Shown here piece after piece: positions 27,383-37,238 of a stretch of 51,616 nt of DNA. Both the position numbers and the translations under genes were made by a program. The notes beneath the pieces are model-generated. The model saw only the letters and a list, made by a program, of their open reading frames with translations, searched no databases and was not told where the DNA came from. Within the stretch, counting starts at the first letter, position 1; every line of letters begins with the position of its first letter. The stretch is from contig NZ_JALHQJ010000011.1 of assembly GCF_022842015.1 (NCBI RefSeq), positions 1 to 51,616 on the forward strand. The letters are read 5' to 3'. Origin of the DNA: Nitrosomonas sp. (GTDB lineage: Bacteria; Pseudomonadota; Gammaproteobacteria; Burkholderiales; Nitrosomonadaceae).

Positions 27383-30133
27383 TTAATGCGCCTGTTCCCA
27401 ATTGTCTCCGGCTCCAATATCAATCACTAATGGAACATCAAGCTGCAAAACATTGCCCATATATTCCGCCAAGCTTGATTTCATTACTGCAACTTCATCA
27501 GTTGGAACCTCCAGAACCAGCTCATCGTGTACTTGCATAATCAATTTGCTACGTAATTTATTCTTATGCAGCCAATTGCTTACCGCGATCATTGCCAGCT
27601 TGATAATATCGGCGGCGGTTCCCTGCATGGGTGCATTAATGGCAGCCCGCTCCGCCCCTTGCCGCCGATTGCCATTGGCATTGTTAATCTCGGGCAACCA
27701 TAGTCGGCGTCCCAGTACAGTTTCAACATAGCCCAACCGCCTAGCTTTCTCGCGGGTTTGCTGCATATAGCTTTCCACTCTCGGATACCGAGCAAAATAA
27801 CGCTCCATATAAGCACGAGCAGCACTGCGCTCAATACCCAATTGCGTCGCCAAACCAAATTCAGACATACCATAAATCAAACCAAAATTAATCACCTTAG
27901 CGTAACGGCGCTGCTCTTGATCGACCTGACTCAGTGGTATTCCCAGAATTTCTGCGGCTGTTGCGCTATGGATATCTTCTCCGGCCGCAAATGCTTTTAA
28001 CAAGCCATCATCTTGAGAAAGATGCGCCATGATACGCAATTCTATTTGCGAGTAATCAGCGGAAATAATCTGGTGTCCTATCGGAGCAATGAACGCTTCA
28101 CGAATTCTGCGGCCCTCGCTGGTACGCACCGGAATATTCTGCAGATTAGGATCCGAACTGGCAAGGCGACCGGTCACAGCGACGGCTTGGGAATAATTGG
28201 TATGCACACGCCCGGTATTTCGATCTATCATCAACGGCAATTTGTCTGTATACGTCGATTTCAATTTAGCCAGACTACGATAATTAAGTAATAACTTCGG
28301 CAATGGATAATCCAATGCAAGCTGCTGCAGAACATCTTCATCGGTGGAAGGGACGCCAGTAGGTGTTTTTTTGACAATAGGCAATTTAAGCTGGTTAAAC
28401 AAAATTTCCTGTATTTGCTTAGGTGAATTCAAATTGAACGGCTGCCCGGAAATAGCATATGCTTGTTGTTCGAGCGCATGTAATTTCTCACCCAGTTCGT
28501 GACTCTGCTTTTGCAACAGTTTATAGTCCAATAAAACACCATTCCGCTCAATTTCAAATAACACATTTAGGATCGGCATTTCGATTTCACGATAGATGTG
28601 ATTCAATTGCTCGTTACTTTGAATGCTGGGATATAGCTTCTGATGCAGACGCAACGTAACATCCGCATCTTCGGCAGCATACTGCGTGGCGGTTTCAATC
28701 TCCACCTCATCAAATCCGATGCGCTTGACGCCTTTTCCGGTGACATCGTCATAACTAATGGTTTTAACGCCGAGATGACGCAGCGCCAAACTATCCATAT
28801 TATGTGGGCGATGAGATTCCAGCACATAAGATTGCAACAACGTATCGTGAGCAATACCATTCAACTGAATGCCATGGTTTGCAAAAACATGTTTGTCGTA
28901 TTTTAGATTCTGCCCCAATTTGGGTTTTGTCACATTTTCCAGCCACGGCTTAAGTTTATTTAGTGCTCCGTCAAACAAAAGTTGCTGCGACACCCCCGGA
29001 TAAATATGCATCAACGGAAGATAAGCTGCGTGATGACTTTCAATGCAAAACGAAATACCCACCAGTTTTGCCTGCATTGGATTCAGACTGGTTGTTTCAG
29101 TATCTACTGATACCAGCTGCGCTGCATCCAACCGGATTAACCAATCTTCCAACTCCGCATCCGTATAGATCGTGTGATAAGTTCCTGACTGACAAAAAAC
29201 GGCTTTATCGTTTCCATCATCACCCGCTGCTGCTTGGCTTTCGCTCATATGGGCTAATTCCGATTGATTTGGATTTGTAGTAACCGCCTTCTGACGTAAT
29301 TCACGTAACGATACCTTCATATCCAGCTGCTCGTAGAGCCGGGCTAATTGTTCGACGTCCTGAGGTTGCAGCGCTAGATCCGTAATTTTTACCGGCAGAT
29401 CCACATCACATTTGATGGTGATTAATTTGCGTGCGATATCGAACCAATCCAATGCGTTACGTAAATTATCACCTATTGCACCCTTTATTTCATCGGCATG
29501 CATAATAATATTATCTAATGATCCATATTGCGTTAACCATTTGACAGCCGTTTTGGGTCCTACTTTGCGCACACCCGGAACATTGTCAGACGTATCGCCT
29601 ACCAACATCAAGTAATCTAACATGCGTTCCGGTGGCACGCCAAACTTGGCTAGCACTTTCGCTTGATCCAATACTTCGTTAGTCATCGTATTGATCAACG
29701 AAACATGAGAATTCACCAGCTGCGCAATATCTTTATCTCCGGTCGAGATGATGCAACGCATATCAGCTTCAATCGCCTGCTTCGCCAAGGTACCGATAAC
29801 ATCATCCGCCTCCACTCCGTCGATAATCAACATCGGCCAGCCCATGGCACGAATACAGGTATGCAAAGGTTCAATCTGGACCGCCAAATCCAGAGGCATA
29901 GGCGGCCTATTCGCTTTATACTCGGGATAGATCTTGTCCCGGAAAGTTTTACCTTTTGCATCAAACACACACGCGCTATAATCCGCCTGGTAATCCATGT
30001 GCAAACGCCGCAGCATATTGAGCACGCCATGAATGGCGCCCGTTGGTTCATTTTCACGATTGCGTAAGTCAGGCAATGCATGATAAGCCCGGTATAAATA
30101 AGATGAACCATCAACCAGCAACACTGTTTTCAT
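27383..30133 (-). CDS. polA: DNA polymerase I
   Basis: A 916-residue repair and Okazaki-fragment polymerase. In order: the 5'-3' exonuclease (start MKTVLLVDGSSYLYRAYHAL, then GVEADDVIGTLA, MLVGDTSDNVPGV); the 3'-5' proofreading exonuclease with an intact acidic site (SVDTETTSLNP; YAAEDADVTLRLH); and the polymerase domain with motif A (ADYSQIELRIMAHLS), the O-helix (RRYAKVINFGLIYGMSEFGL) and motif C (QVHDELVLEVP). All three activities appear intact. It is convergent with rne, with only 33 bases between stops, and divergent from the LOG-family gene with 13 bases between starts. Confidence 0.97.
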   Translation of the reverse strand: MKTVLLVDGSSYLYRAYHALPDLRNRENEPTGAIHGVLNMLRRLHMDYQADYSACVFDAKGKTFRDKIYPEYKANRPPMPLDLAVQIEPLHTCIRAMGWPMLIIDGVEADDVIGTLAKQAIEADMRCIISTGDKDIAQLVNSHVSLINTMTNEVLDQAKVLAKFGVPPERMLDYLMLVGDTSDNVPGVRKVGPKTAVKWLTQYGSLDNIIMHADEIKGAIGDNLRNALDWFDIARKLITIKCDVDLPVKITDLALQPQDVEQLARLYEQLDMKVSLRELRQKAVTTNPNQSELAHMSESQAAAGDDGNDKAVFCQSGTYHTIYTDAELEDWLIRLDAAQLVSVDTETTSLNPMQAKLVGISFCIESHHAAYLPLMHIYPGVSQQLLFDGALNKLKPWLENVTKPKLGQNLKYDKHVFANHGIQLNGIAHDTLLQSYVLESHRPHNMDSLALRHLGVKTISYDDVTGKGVKRIGFDEVEIETATQYAAEDADVTLRLHQKLYPSIQSNEQLNHIYREIEMPILNVLFEIERNGVLLDYKLLQKQSHELGEKLHALEQQAYAISGQPFNLNSPKQIQEILFNQLKLPIVKKTPTGVPSTDEDVLQQLALDYPLPKLLLNYRSLAKLKSTYTDKLPLMIDRNTGRVHTNYSQAVAVTGRLASSDPNLQNIPVRTSEGRRIREAFIAPIGHQIISADYSQIELRIMAHLSQDDGLLKAFAAGEDIHSATAAEILGIPLSQVDQEQRRYAKVINFGLIYGMSEFGLATQLGIERSAARAYMERYFARYPRVESYMQQTREKARRLGYVETVLGRRLWLPEINNANGNRRQGAERAAINAPMQGTAADIIKLAMIAVSNWLHKNKLRSKLIMQVHDELVLEVPTDEVAVMKSSLAEYMGNVLQLDVPLVIDIGAGDNWEQAH

Positions 30134-30146
30134 TTACAAGTTTCCT

Positions 30147-30875
30147 ATGAGCTTACAAGATAAACCTACTAAACCGATCGCGCCCTTGTCCGTGGATAAA
30201 CTCTGGTCAGCCAAAGAGTCATGGCGCCTATTTGGAATTATGGCAGAATTTGTGGAAGGAACAGAACGACTTGACACAATTCAACCTGCCGTCAGTATCT
30301 TTGGCAGTGCGCGCACCCATCCCAACAGTCCACACTATAAATTAGCCGAGCAAATTGCTAAACAACTTTCTGATGCCGGCTTTGCTGTAATTTCCGGGGG
30401 TGGCCCAGGTATCATGGAAGCCGCAAATAAAGGAGCTTATTACGGAAAATCACCCAGTATCGGCTTAAACATCCAATTGCCACACGAACAACATCGCAAC
30501 GCTTTTCAGGATATCAGCCAGACTTTCCGGCATTTTTTTGCCCGTAAATATATGTTTGTTAAATTTGCCACCGCCTACGTTGTGCTCCCCGGCGGCTTCG
30601 GAACACTCGATGAACTAATGGAAGCGTTAACTTTGGTGCAAACGGAGAAAACCCGGAAAATGCCTATTATCCTTGTTTATTCAGAATTCTGGCTCGGCTT
30701 ACTCGATTGGTTCCGGCACGCGCTGATTGCAGAGGGTTTTATTTCAACTGACGATATGAATTTAATTCAAGTTATTGATGAACCTGAACAAGTTGTCAAT
30801 GCAATTTTCCAGTATTATGAAACCAGCGGATTTGAGCCATCCGCTGCTGAACGAGAAATTCAACTCAATTTATAA
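30147..30875 (+). CDS. LOG family protein (TIGR00730)
   Basis: A 242-residue Rossmann-like protein. Both family signatures are present: SGGGPGIMEAANKGAY near residue 90 and PGGFGTLDELMEALTLVQ near residue 150, the PGGxGTxxE motif of cytokinin-activating LOG enzymes and of nucleotide 5'-monophosphate nucleosidases. Many are mis-named lysine decarboxylases. The likely reaction is release of ribose 5-phosphate from a nucleoside monophosphate, but the substrate is unknown. It begins 13 bases from the polA start on the opposite strand, with no clear ribosome-binding site, so its promoter must lie in or near the polA start. Confidence 0.88.
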   Translation: MSLQDKPTKPIAPLSVDKLWSAKESWRLFGIMAEFVEGTERLDTIQPAVSIFGSARTHPNSPHYKLAEQIAKQLSDAGFAVISGGGPGIMEAANKGAYYGKSPSIGLNIQLPHEQHRNAFQDISQTFRHFFARKYMFVKFATAYVVLPGGFGTLDELMEALTLVQTEKTRKMPIILVYSEFWLGLLDWFRHALIAEGFISTDDMNLIQVIDEPEQVVNAIFQYYETSGFEPSAAEREIQLNL

Positions 30876-30930
30876 CCCTCATCAGCGATTTTAGGTAGAA
30901 TACAAAAACCTGACCCGCCGGGAATCACCC

Positions 30931-31332
30931 ATGTACCTGTACCGACTTATTTTGATTGTATCACTCTGCTCAATACTGCCTGTCATGGCGGAATCCGGGC
31001 ATCCTCAGCAATCGCAGAAACCTAATAAGCACCCCGACAACCTTATACCCTTACCTGAGGTTCCTGAACTGCCCCCTGACATCGATTCTCCACCACTGCT
31101 CCCTGAAATTCCAGTGGATCCAGAACTGGAAACCGAAGTTACCATTATTAAACGCGGCGAAGATACGATTGAAGAGCACCGTGTCAACGGTGAACTTCTG
31201 ATGATCAAAGTAATTCCGCGTATTGGCCCACCTTACTATCTGAAGAAAAATCCTATCAGAAGTCATCACGACCATTCAGGTGAAGGCGGCATTGATGTTA
31301 ATCCGCCCATGTGGCAAATATTAAGATTCTGA
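30931..31332 (+). CDS. DUF2782 family exported protein
   Basis: A 133-residue protein with a signal peptide (ends at VMA, residue 20), a proline-rich stretch (about 40-65, PEVPELPPDIDSPP) and a conserved C-terminal part (about 68-110: TIIKRGEDTIEEHRVNGEL, MIKVIPRIGPPYYL). This is the DUF2782 pattern of betaproteobacteria and gammaproteobacteria, typically beside thrB and polA as here. Function is unknown; periplasmic location is inferred. GGGAA precedes the ATG. Confidence 0.85.
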   Translation: MYLYRLILIVSLCSILPVMAESGHPQQSQKPNKHPDNLIPLPEVPELPPDIDSPPLLPEIPVDPELETEVTIIKRGEDTIEEHRVNGELLMIKVIPRIGPPYYLKKNPIRSHHDHSGEGGIDVNPPMWQILRF

Positions 31333-31411
31333 TGATAATTAGCGCATAATCATCTATAACTATATGAATAATATATATCTCTACATTATCGCTTTTATTT
31401 TCTGCTAATTC

Positions 31412-32362
31412 ATGTCTGTTTTCACACCTGTTACCGATAACCAGCTCACGATTTGGTTACAAGATTATGCACTTGGAAAACTCATCCACTTACAAGGCAT
31501 CTCATCAGGTATCGAGAATACCAATTACTGGGTCACCACCACGCAAGGCAAGTTTGTTTTAACCCTGTTTGAAAAACTTACCAGTGATGAACTACCGTAT
31601 TATCTGAATCTGATGGCACATTTGTCGCAACATAAAATACCATGCCCGGCACCAATCCCGCGACTGGATCGAAAGTTACTAGGTGAACTGAACGGCAAGC
31701 CAGCAACAATTGTCACATGTTTACCCGGGCAGTCAGTGACTCATCCAACCACCGTGCAGTGCACGGAAGTCGGCAATGTTCTAGCCAGAATGCATTTGGC
31801 AGGAGGTTCCTACCACGGAAAAATGAATAATCCGCGCGGACTAACATGGTGGCAAGCCAGAGCACCCGAAATCGCGCCTTTTTTATCTGATGCAGAAAAC
31901 CATTTACTCAAGGCTGAACTGGATTTCCAATTAACGCAACAAAAGATCCCATTACCCAATGGAATGATCCATGCCGATTTATTTCGCGATAATATTTTGT
32001 TTACCGATCAGGCAATAGGCGGCATCATCGATTTTTATTTTGCCTGCAATGATGCTTTTTTATACGACCTGGCCATTACTGTAAATGACTGGTGCATGAC
32101 TGAAAAAAAAGCGCTGGATGAAACTTGCACACTTTCTCTGCTGAAAGCCTATCATGATATTCGTCCACTCACCGCGACCGAACACGATGCCTGGCCTGTC
32201 ATGCTGCGCGCAGGTGCATTGCGTTTCTGGGTTTCCCGATTGTACGACTATCATTTGCCGCGTCCAGGAGAATTAACGCATGCCAAAGACCCGGCGCATT
32301 TCCGGGAGATATTGGAAAATCATGCCTCAGATCCAATAAAACTGCGGCAGCTCTGGCTGTAA
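31412..32362 (+). CDS. thrB: Homoserine kinase (APH-fold type)
   Basis: A 316-residue kinase of the aminoglycoside phosphotransferase fold, the form of ThrB used by many proteobacteria in place of the GHMP type. The N-terminal lobe carries [13 protein letters not shown] and the catalytic loop is [14 protein letters not shown]. The metal-binding segment follows in [11 protein letters not shown]. It phosphorylates homoserine in threonine synthesis. It follows the DUF2782 gene by 79 bases on the same strand. No other thr genes are in the window. Confidence 0.92.
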   Translation: MSVFTPVTDNQLTIWLQDYALGKLIHLQGISSGIENTNYWVTTTQGKFVLTLFEKLTSDELPYYLNLMAHLSQHKIPCPAPIPRLDRKLLGELNGKPATIVTCLPGQSVTHPTTVQCTEVGNVLARMHLAGGSYHGKMNNPRGLTWWQARAPEIAPFLSDAENHLLKAELDFQLTQQKIPLPNGMIHADLFRDNILFTDQAIGGIIDFYFACNDAFLYDLAITVNDWCMTEKKALDETCTLSLLKAYHDIRPLTATEHDAWPVMLRAGALRFWVSRLYDYHLPRPGELTHAKDPAHFREILENHASDPIKLRQLWL

Positions 32363-32406
32363 ATTATCATTTAATCTATTCATCGAATTCAACTGGAGAA
32401 ACATCA

Positions 32407-33393
32407 ATGGAAATTCATCAAGTTAACGCAAAACAGGGATTGCAATGGATCTTAAGTGGCTTCTACCTGTTTCGCAAAGCGCCGCTGGCCTGGGTATTTG
32501 TGTGCTTTACCTTGATGTTGATCGCTATCAGCATGTCGTTGGTGCCATTACTGGGGAAATTCATTTTTACCTTGATCTCACCCATCTTTCTGGCCGGCAT
32601 CATGATGGGCTGCAAAGACATGGAACAACAGGGCAGACCACTGGATATATCGCATTTATTTATGGCTTTCAAAACCAATCCGGTACCACTAATCACTATC
32701 GGCGGTATCTATCTAATCGGGCAAATTTTGATTATCGGCTTGGTCATCCTGGTTGGGGGCTCTCAAATGACGGATATGCTGCTATATGGAAAACGAGTCG
32801 ATGAAAGCGAACTGATGGGCGTCATGAGCAATATGCTAACAGCATCACTGCTTACGCTGGTGCTTTCCATTCCGCTCATGATGGCGTCCTGGTTTTCTCC
32901 GCTATTGGTGATCTTTCATAATATCCCGCCCATTGTTGCCATGCAAAAAAGCTTCTTTGCTTGCCTAAGAAACTTTATTCCTTTCCAATTATATGGCATC
33001 ACACTCATCCTTCTAACCATCCTCAGCATAATGCCTTACGGTGTGGGACTTGTGATTTTGATCCCTACCATTTTCACTTCCATTTATGTTAGTTATAAAG
33101 ACATTTTTCTGGGTGAACCACTTCGATTCAAAAATAACGAATCCGGACACGATTATCAACAAGCCAACTGGACTGATATCACTGAAGAACCAAAAAAAGA
33201 CGAAGCCGAAACAAAACAACAATCCCCCACATCGGAAAACAAAATTATAGCTTCCGATTCCGGTGAACTTGTTCCGTGCGCACACTGCAACTTGCTTGTG
33301 TCACGAAAAGAGGCCATCGAAGAGAAAGAGCAATTCTTTTGTAGTGAAGAACACCGTAAGCTGTACCAATCTGTGGATAAATCTTCATCATGA
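32407..33393 (+). CDS. BPSS1780-like membrane protein with C-terminal zinc-ribbon tail
   Basis: A 328-residue protein. Residues 1-240 hold about six hydrophobic helices and the N-terminal motif VNAKQGLQWILSGFYLFRKA, as in the BPSS1780 family of betaproteobacterial membrane proteins. A charged linker (about 250-285) then leads to a cysteine-bearing tail with PCAHCNLLVSRKEAI and FFCSEEHRKLY, the C-x2-C plus C-x3-H layout of the PP0621 zinc-ribbon family, which is normally a small separate protein. The fused form suggests a metal-dependent or regulatory cytoplasmic tail on the membrane part. Function unknown. GGAG lies upstream of the ATG. Confidence 0.8.
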   Translation: MEIHQVNAKQGLQWILSGFYLFRKAPLAWVFVCFTLMLIAISMSLVPLLGKFIFTLISPIFLAGIMMGCKDMEQQGRPLDISHLFMAFKTNPVPLITIGGIYLIGQILIIGLVILVGGSQMTDMLLYGKRVDESELMGVMSNMLTASLLTLVLSIPLMMASWFSPLLVIFHNIPPIVAMQKSFFACLRNFIPFQLYGITLILLTILSIMPYGVGLVILIPTIFTSIYVSYKDIFLGEPLRFKNNESGHDYQQANWTDITEEPKKDEAETKQQSPTSENKIIASDSGELVPCAHCNLLVSRKEAIEEKEQFFCSEEHRKLYQSVDKSSS

Positions 33394-33402
33394 ATCAGTA
33401 GT

Positions 33403-33698
33403 TCACAGGGAGTGTGCGTGTTTTAGACTTGTTCCATAACCCTTCAGTCCACTCGTGTGGCCACAAGTAACAGTTAGATTGATGATTTTCTTGTTCCCGT
33501 CTTTAGTGATATAGTCCGCTTTGACAAAGAGTTTGTAACGCAATGTTTTGAGCATATGCTGAACGTTAGGTTTATCAGAGACCAAATCACTTCCCAACAC
33601 ATCTGACGAAAGAGGCTCATCAAGTTAAAAGCCAGCATAACGGTTAGCAAGGCTGCTTCAGTGGCCCAGAAGTTCTGGAGATTAATTCTGCCCGCCAA
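33403..33698 (-). pseudogene. Decayed DDE transposase C-terminus (IS1380-like)
   Basis: Two minus-strand pieces in different frames belong to one transposase end. The first (33698 downward) reads NFWATEAALLTVMLAFNLMS followed by LFRQ. The second reads HMLKTLRYKLFVKADYITK and then KDGNKKIINLTV. That order (FWATEA, LMSLFRQ, TLRYKLF, ITK-G) is what I know from the C-terminus of IS1380-type transposases. Frameshifts and a missing N-terminal half show that it is dead. No terminal inverted repeats could be identified. It lies at one edge of the gtr cassette. Confidence 0.65.
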
Positions 33699-34203
33699 AG
33701 TTATATTTCATGCATTCGTTTCATTAATCCCATACCGCCCCACACTGTGATTTTTTTATTAGCAAATCGAAGTTTAAACTCTACAAAAATATCCCAGAAG
33801 AAAATTCACCACAAATCAAGCAACCACAGATTAACTAAAAATCTTTATTTATAACAACCTATTCTAATGACTCCCATTAGAAATTTCTCCTAACGGGGAA
33901 TCTGGGTTTATCCAGCTTACAAGCATCTAGGCAGCAATGAAATTGCTTGATTCAGCTTCGCCGTATCGGTTACCGGGATATCGATACAGGCAAGCAGTAC
34001 TTCTTTCTGACCAACAATTTCAAACTTGCTGCCAGAACCATTGCCAATATCTGCAATGCGCGCTGGCAAGTAGAGTTGCTCTTCAAATAGATCAAGCAGA
34101 ACCTGAAAATCAAATCTTCCATTGGAACCAGCAAGGATGCAGTCATAACCCAAATTGGGGTTGCCTTGCGCGTCTATTTGCTCATTACATTTAGTTCTGA
34201 TAA
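33699..34203. other. Degenerate spacer next to the transposase remnant
   Basis: I see no intact gene. A minus-strand frame at 33917-34153 (DLFEEQLYLPARIADIGNG; EIVGQKEVLLACIDIPV) looks like the small frames often found next to transposase genes, but it could equally be an antisense artefact. The stretch 33710-33900 is AT-rich and featureless. Confidence 0.4.
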
Positions 34204-35655
34204 TTATTCGCTGCCAAAAAGAATTACTGCAATGTCCTCACTGACACCAACAAATTCAACAGTTTTATTTGTAGTTATCGATGAAAGATTAAGTTTTTTT
34301 CCGAGTGCATCGCATTCCTTGGGAACACTCATTCTACATTCCCAGAAACTGTCAAAGCCAGCAGCCAGAACAATCGGTCGCGTAAACGGCCCGTCATTAA
34401 ATAGTTTCGCTTCTTTATATTTTTCATCTACCTTGCCGAAGATAGCCAATGCATTGTAATTAGAAGGATGCTGGGGCAGCACAGTCACAATTTTTTGTAA
34501 AATAAATTCTGTTTCAGTCTTATGCGCATTTAAATACGAATGCGCATTGATCGAAAAATTACTCCCCATCCATAGCAGCAAAAATACACTCAGCCAATAG
34601 GTTCTATGGCGTAACTGACTTGATACGAGCAGCAAAATAATTATCGCCGATGATAGGGCCACCAAGCTTCGAGTAGCAATAGCCGCTGCCAGCGGTATAG
34701 AAAAAACAAAAAAAGAAATGCTCACAGCTAAAAGAATGATGACTTTAGGAAGGCCAGAGCGCCAGAATTGGAAACGAAAAGCAAGGAACAGCATCAATCC
34801 AAGAAGATAAACGGGATTGTTGTTAGTGCCATTCATGAAAAGCAGAAGAACTTCAGCTTTGAGGCTCTGAATAACAAAGAACACATTTCGGATGAGGCCC
34901 TGAAAATCCTGAACAGGCATAGCTTGTCTCCATTCCGCTGGAGTAATTCCGACCTGGCCTGTAATAATGAATATTGCAACAAATGCTAGAACAAAGCCTA
35001 CAATTGAGCCCAAAATCCAATAAAAGAAATGGCTGAATAAATATGCTCCAATTTTCCCGACGTCTTGGCTCTCTGAATCGAACCTCCCCAAAAAAAGCAA
35101 AGGAAGTATAAAGTAATAATTCTGCATCATGCCAAATAACAAAAAACCACCCAGCAAATAGATTACCCGATGGGAAACTCCCTTTTCAGCCAGCCAAGTC
35201 AAAATTAGCAATGTAATGACTGTAGGGAAATGGGTTGCTGGCCAAAGGCTTTGGTGTACAAAAGAAGGGGCCATCAGCAAAACGGATGCGATTATTACCG
35301 CGTATCGAGAGTCTTGAGAGAAATTGCTCGCTATACGAAATAGTACCACCCACGAACAAAAAAGGAACAGCAGGGAGTATGTCACTAGTGGCATCTGCCG
35401 TAACCAATGGTGCAGCATGAAATTTATCCACCTGCCTTCTTCCATTAGCTTAAATTTGAAACTGGGATAATAATGAACTTCATCAAGTCCAAATACTTTA
35501 AGGCCTGGCAGCAAGTAATAAGCGCTAAATAATAGAATTAGCGACAATATCGCCGCAAGATTACGAATGGTAAGTGGATTAATAAATAACAGCATGCGAT
35601 CTAGACATTGCAAAGTGGCTGATCGTGCTTGATCAAATAAAATGTTTTTCATCAT
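34204..35655 (-). CDS. GtrII-like polytopic glucosyltransferase
   Basis: A 483-residue membrane protein with about ten hydrophobic helices. After the first helix comes an acidic, aromatic loop (GLDEVHYYPSFKFKLMEEGR), as expected for the catalytic loop of GtrII-type serotype-converting glucosyltransferases, which add glucose to O-antigen in the periplasm. The C-terminal 90 residues form a soluble, probably periplasmic domain with a Cys pair. It is the last gene of a gtrB-gtrA-gtrII-like set, in the order seen in serotype-converting prophages. The glycan target and linkage cannot be read. Two ATGs (35655 and 35652) are possible; no clear ribosome-binding site. Confidence 0.75.
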   Translation of the reverse strand: MMKNILFDQARSATLQCLDRMLLFINPLTIRNLAAILSLILLFSAYYLLPGLKVFGLDEVHYYPSFKFKLMEEGRWINFMLHHWLRQMPLVTYSLLFLFCSWVVLFRIASNFSQDSRYAVIIASVLLMAPSFVHQSLWPATHFPTVITLLILTWLAEKGVSHRVIYLLGGFLLFGMMQNYYFILPLLFLGRFDSESQDVGKIGAYLFSHFFYWILGSIVGFVLAFVAIFIITGQVGITPAEWRQAMPVQDFQGLIRNVFFVIQSLKAEVLLLFMNGTNNNPVYLLGLMLFLAFRFQFWRSGLPKVIILLAVSISFFVFSIPLAAAIATRSLVALSSAIIILLLVSSQLRHRTYWLSVFLLLWMGSNFSINAHSYLNAHKTETEFILQKIVTVLPQHPSNYNALAIFGKVDEKYKEAKLFNDGPFTRPIVLAAGFDSFWECRMSVPKECDALGKKLNLSSITTNKTVEFVGVSEDIAVILFGSE

Positions 35656-35698
35656 CGGGAGTCTTATTTACGTACAAACCAGTGGATACAGCTTTCTG

Positions 35699-36076
35699 TT
35701 AGCTCCAAACTAAGTATTTATTTATCAGATAAAAAATCAAAGTATAGGTAGCCATTGCAAATATCTGAGCAATCTCGGGAATAACTTTGAATACACTCAT
35801 CATATAAAATAGCATCGCCTGATTCAGCGCAAAAGCAAAAACGAAACCAATCGCGAATCGGATACCAGCTCCAAGAGATAGCTGCGCATTCTTGAAGACA
35901 AATAAGCAATTTAGCGTGAAAGCAACGCACAGTCCAACACCGTACCCAATAGCATTGGATAGTTCTGGGCCAAGGCCAATCCAACGCAGCGCCAACAGAA
36001 AGACGCCATAACCAACCAGTGTATTAATGACTCCTGCAGTCGCGTAACGCAGAATCTCATCAGAAGCAGGTTTCAT
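35699..36076 (-). CDS. gtrA: GtrA-like flippase
   Basis: A 125-residue protein with four hydrophobic helices, including TAGVINTLVGYGVFLLAL, GYGVGLCVAFTLNCLFVF and the C-terminal LIFYLINKYLVW, matching the GtrA family. GtrA moves the bactoprenol-linked glucose made by GtrB across the inner membrane. I chose the ATG at 36076, five bases past the gtrB stop. A TTG at 36106 would overlap gtrB by 25 bases and is the alternative. It sits between gtrB and the gtrII-like gene. Confidence 0.85.
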   Translation of the reverse strand: MKPASDEILRYATAGVINTLVGYGVFLLALRWIGLGPELSNAIGYGVGLCVAFTLNCLFVFKNAQLSLGAGIRFAIGFVFAFALNQAMLFYMMSVFKVIPEIAQIFAMATYTLIFYLINKYLVWS

Positions 36077-36081
36077 CGAGG

Positions 36082-37068
36082 TCAACGATGTTGAATCACT
36101 GGGCAACGACTTTTCTTAAGAGTATCTTTTTCAAAGCCTTGATATTCTGAAATAATATAAAGTGGACGTTGCTTTATTTCGGTATATATCCGGCCAACGT
36201 ATTCACCCAAAATACCTACAGTAATGAGTTGTACACCACCGATAAAAAGAATCGCAATCATCAATGCAGCCCAGCCCTCTACCCAGGAATGGGTAAAAAC
36301 ACGAACGGTAAAAGCATATAGGATACCTAAAAATGCAAGGCCCGCTGAGAATAACCCCAGTCCAATTGATATTTGCAAAGGCTTCGTTGAGAATGACAAA
36401 ATTCCATCAGAAGCAAAACGAAGCATTTTCCTTAACGAGTATTTAGTTTCCCCAGCAAATCGCTTGGCGCGTTTGTAAGGTAGCGCAGTCTGTTTAAAAC
36501 CAACCCAGCTTACCATGCCACGCAAAAACCTACCCTGTTCCGGCATGGCTCGGAGTGTGTCGACAACAGCTCGACTCATCAATCTAAAATCACCTGTATC
36601 AAGAGGTATTGGCGTATCGGAGAGCCAATTCAGCAGACGATAAAAACCATGCGCGGTCACCAACTTAAAGATGGATTCATCGGGGCGTTCGATACGTGTA
36701 CCATAGACTACATCATAGCCTTCATGCCACTTGGAAATCATTTCGTGAATCACTTCGGGGGGGTCTTGAAGGTCGGCATCGATCAGTACAACTGCGTCAC
36801 CACTGGCTACATCAATACCGGCAGTCACTGCGATTTGATGGCCAAAATTACGCGCAAAACCAATAAACTTAATACGAGAATCATTTGCAGTATAGCTTTT
36901 AAGAAGCTCGCGTGTGTGATCGCGACTGCCATCATCGACAAAAATTAATTCGACATCGAGATTAACGAGTTCAGCGCAAAAAGCTTTTAATTGCTTTACT
37001 GTCTCATCGATAACTTCTTCCTCATTGTAGCAAGGGATGACTATAGACAATAATGATGTTTTAACCAT
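36082..37068 (-). CDS. gtrB: GtrB-like bactoprenol glucosyltransferase (GT2)
   Basis: A 328-residue family 2 glycosyltransferase with a soluble N-terminal catalytic domain and two C-terminal helices. Motifs are VIPCYNEEEVIDETV, IFVDDGSRDHT, the metal-binding VLIDADLQDPPEVI, and GDFRLMSR. GtrB moves glucose from UDP-glucose to undecaprenyl phosphate. I chose the ATG at 37068 (MVKTSLLSIVIPCYNEE); an in-frame ATG at 37101 would add 11 residues of no family character. First gene of the gtr cassette; upstream DNA is very AT-rich. Confidence 0.9.
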   Translation of the reverse strand: MVKTSLLSIVIPCYNEEEVIDETVKQLKAFCAELVNLDVELIFVDDGSRDHTRELLKSYTANDSRIKFIGFARNFGHQIAVTAGIDVASGDAVVLIDADLQDPPEVIHEMISKWHEGYDVVYGTRIERPDESIFKLVTAHGFYRLLNWLSDTPIPLDTGDFRLMSRAVVDTLRAMPEQGRFLRGMVSWVGFKQTALPYKRAKRFAGETKYSLRKMLRFASDGILSFSTKPLQISIGLGLFSAGLAFLGILYAFTVRVFTHSWVEGWAALMIAILFIGGVQLITVGILGEYVGRIYTEIKQRPLYIISEYQGFEKDTLKKSRCPVIQHR

Positions 37069-37238
37069 TTTGATTTTTATTGAGAAGTTTATAAAAAACA
37101 ATTAATTCCAATATGTTACAAGATATTTAGTCTCCCTATAAAACCAAAAAACCACCTGATTAATTACATTACTCAAAGATATCTATAGAATATGAAGAAT
37201 GTACAACAGATACAAAGAAAAAGACAATGACAATGACA

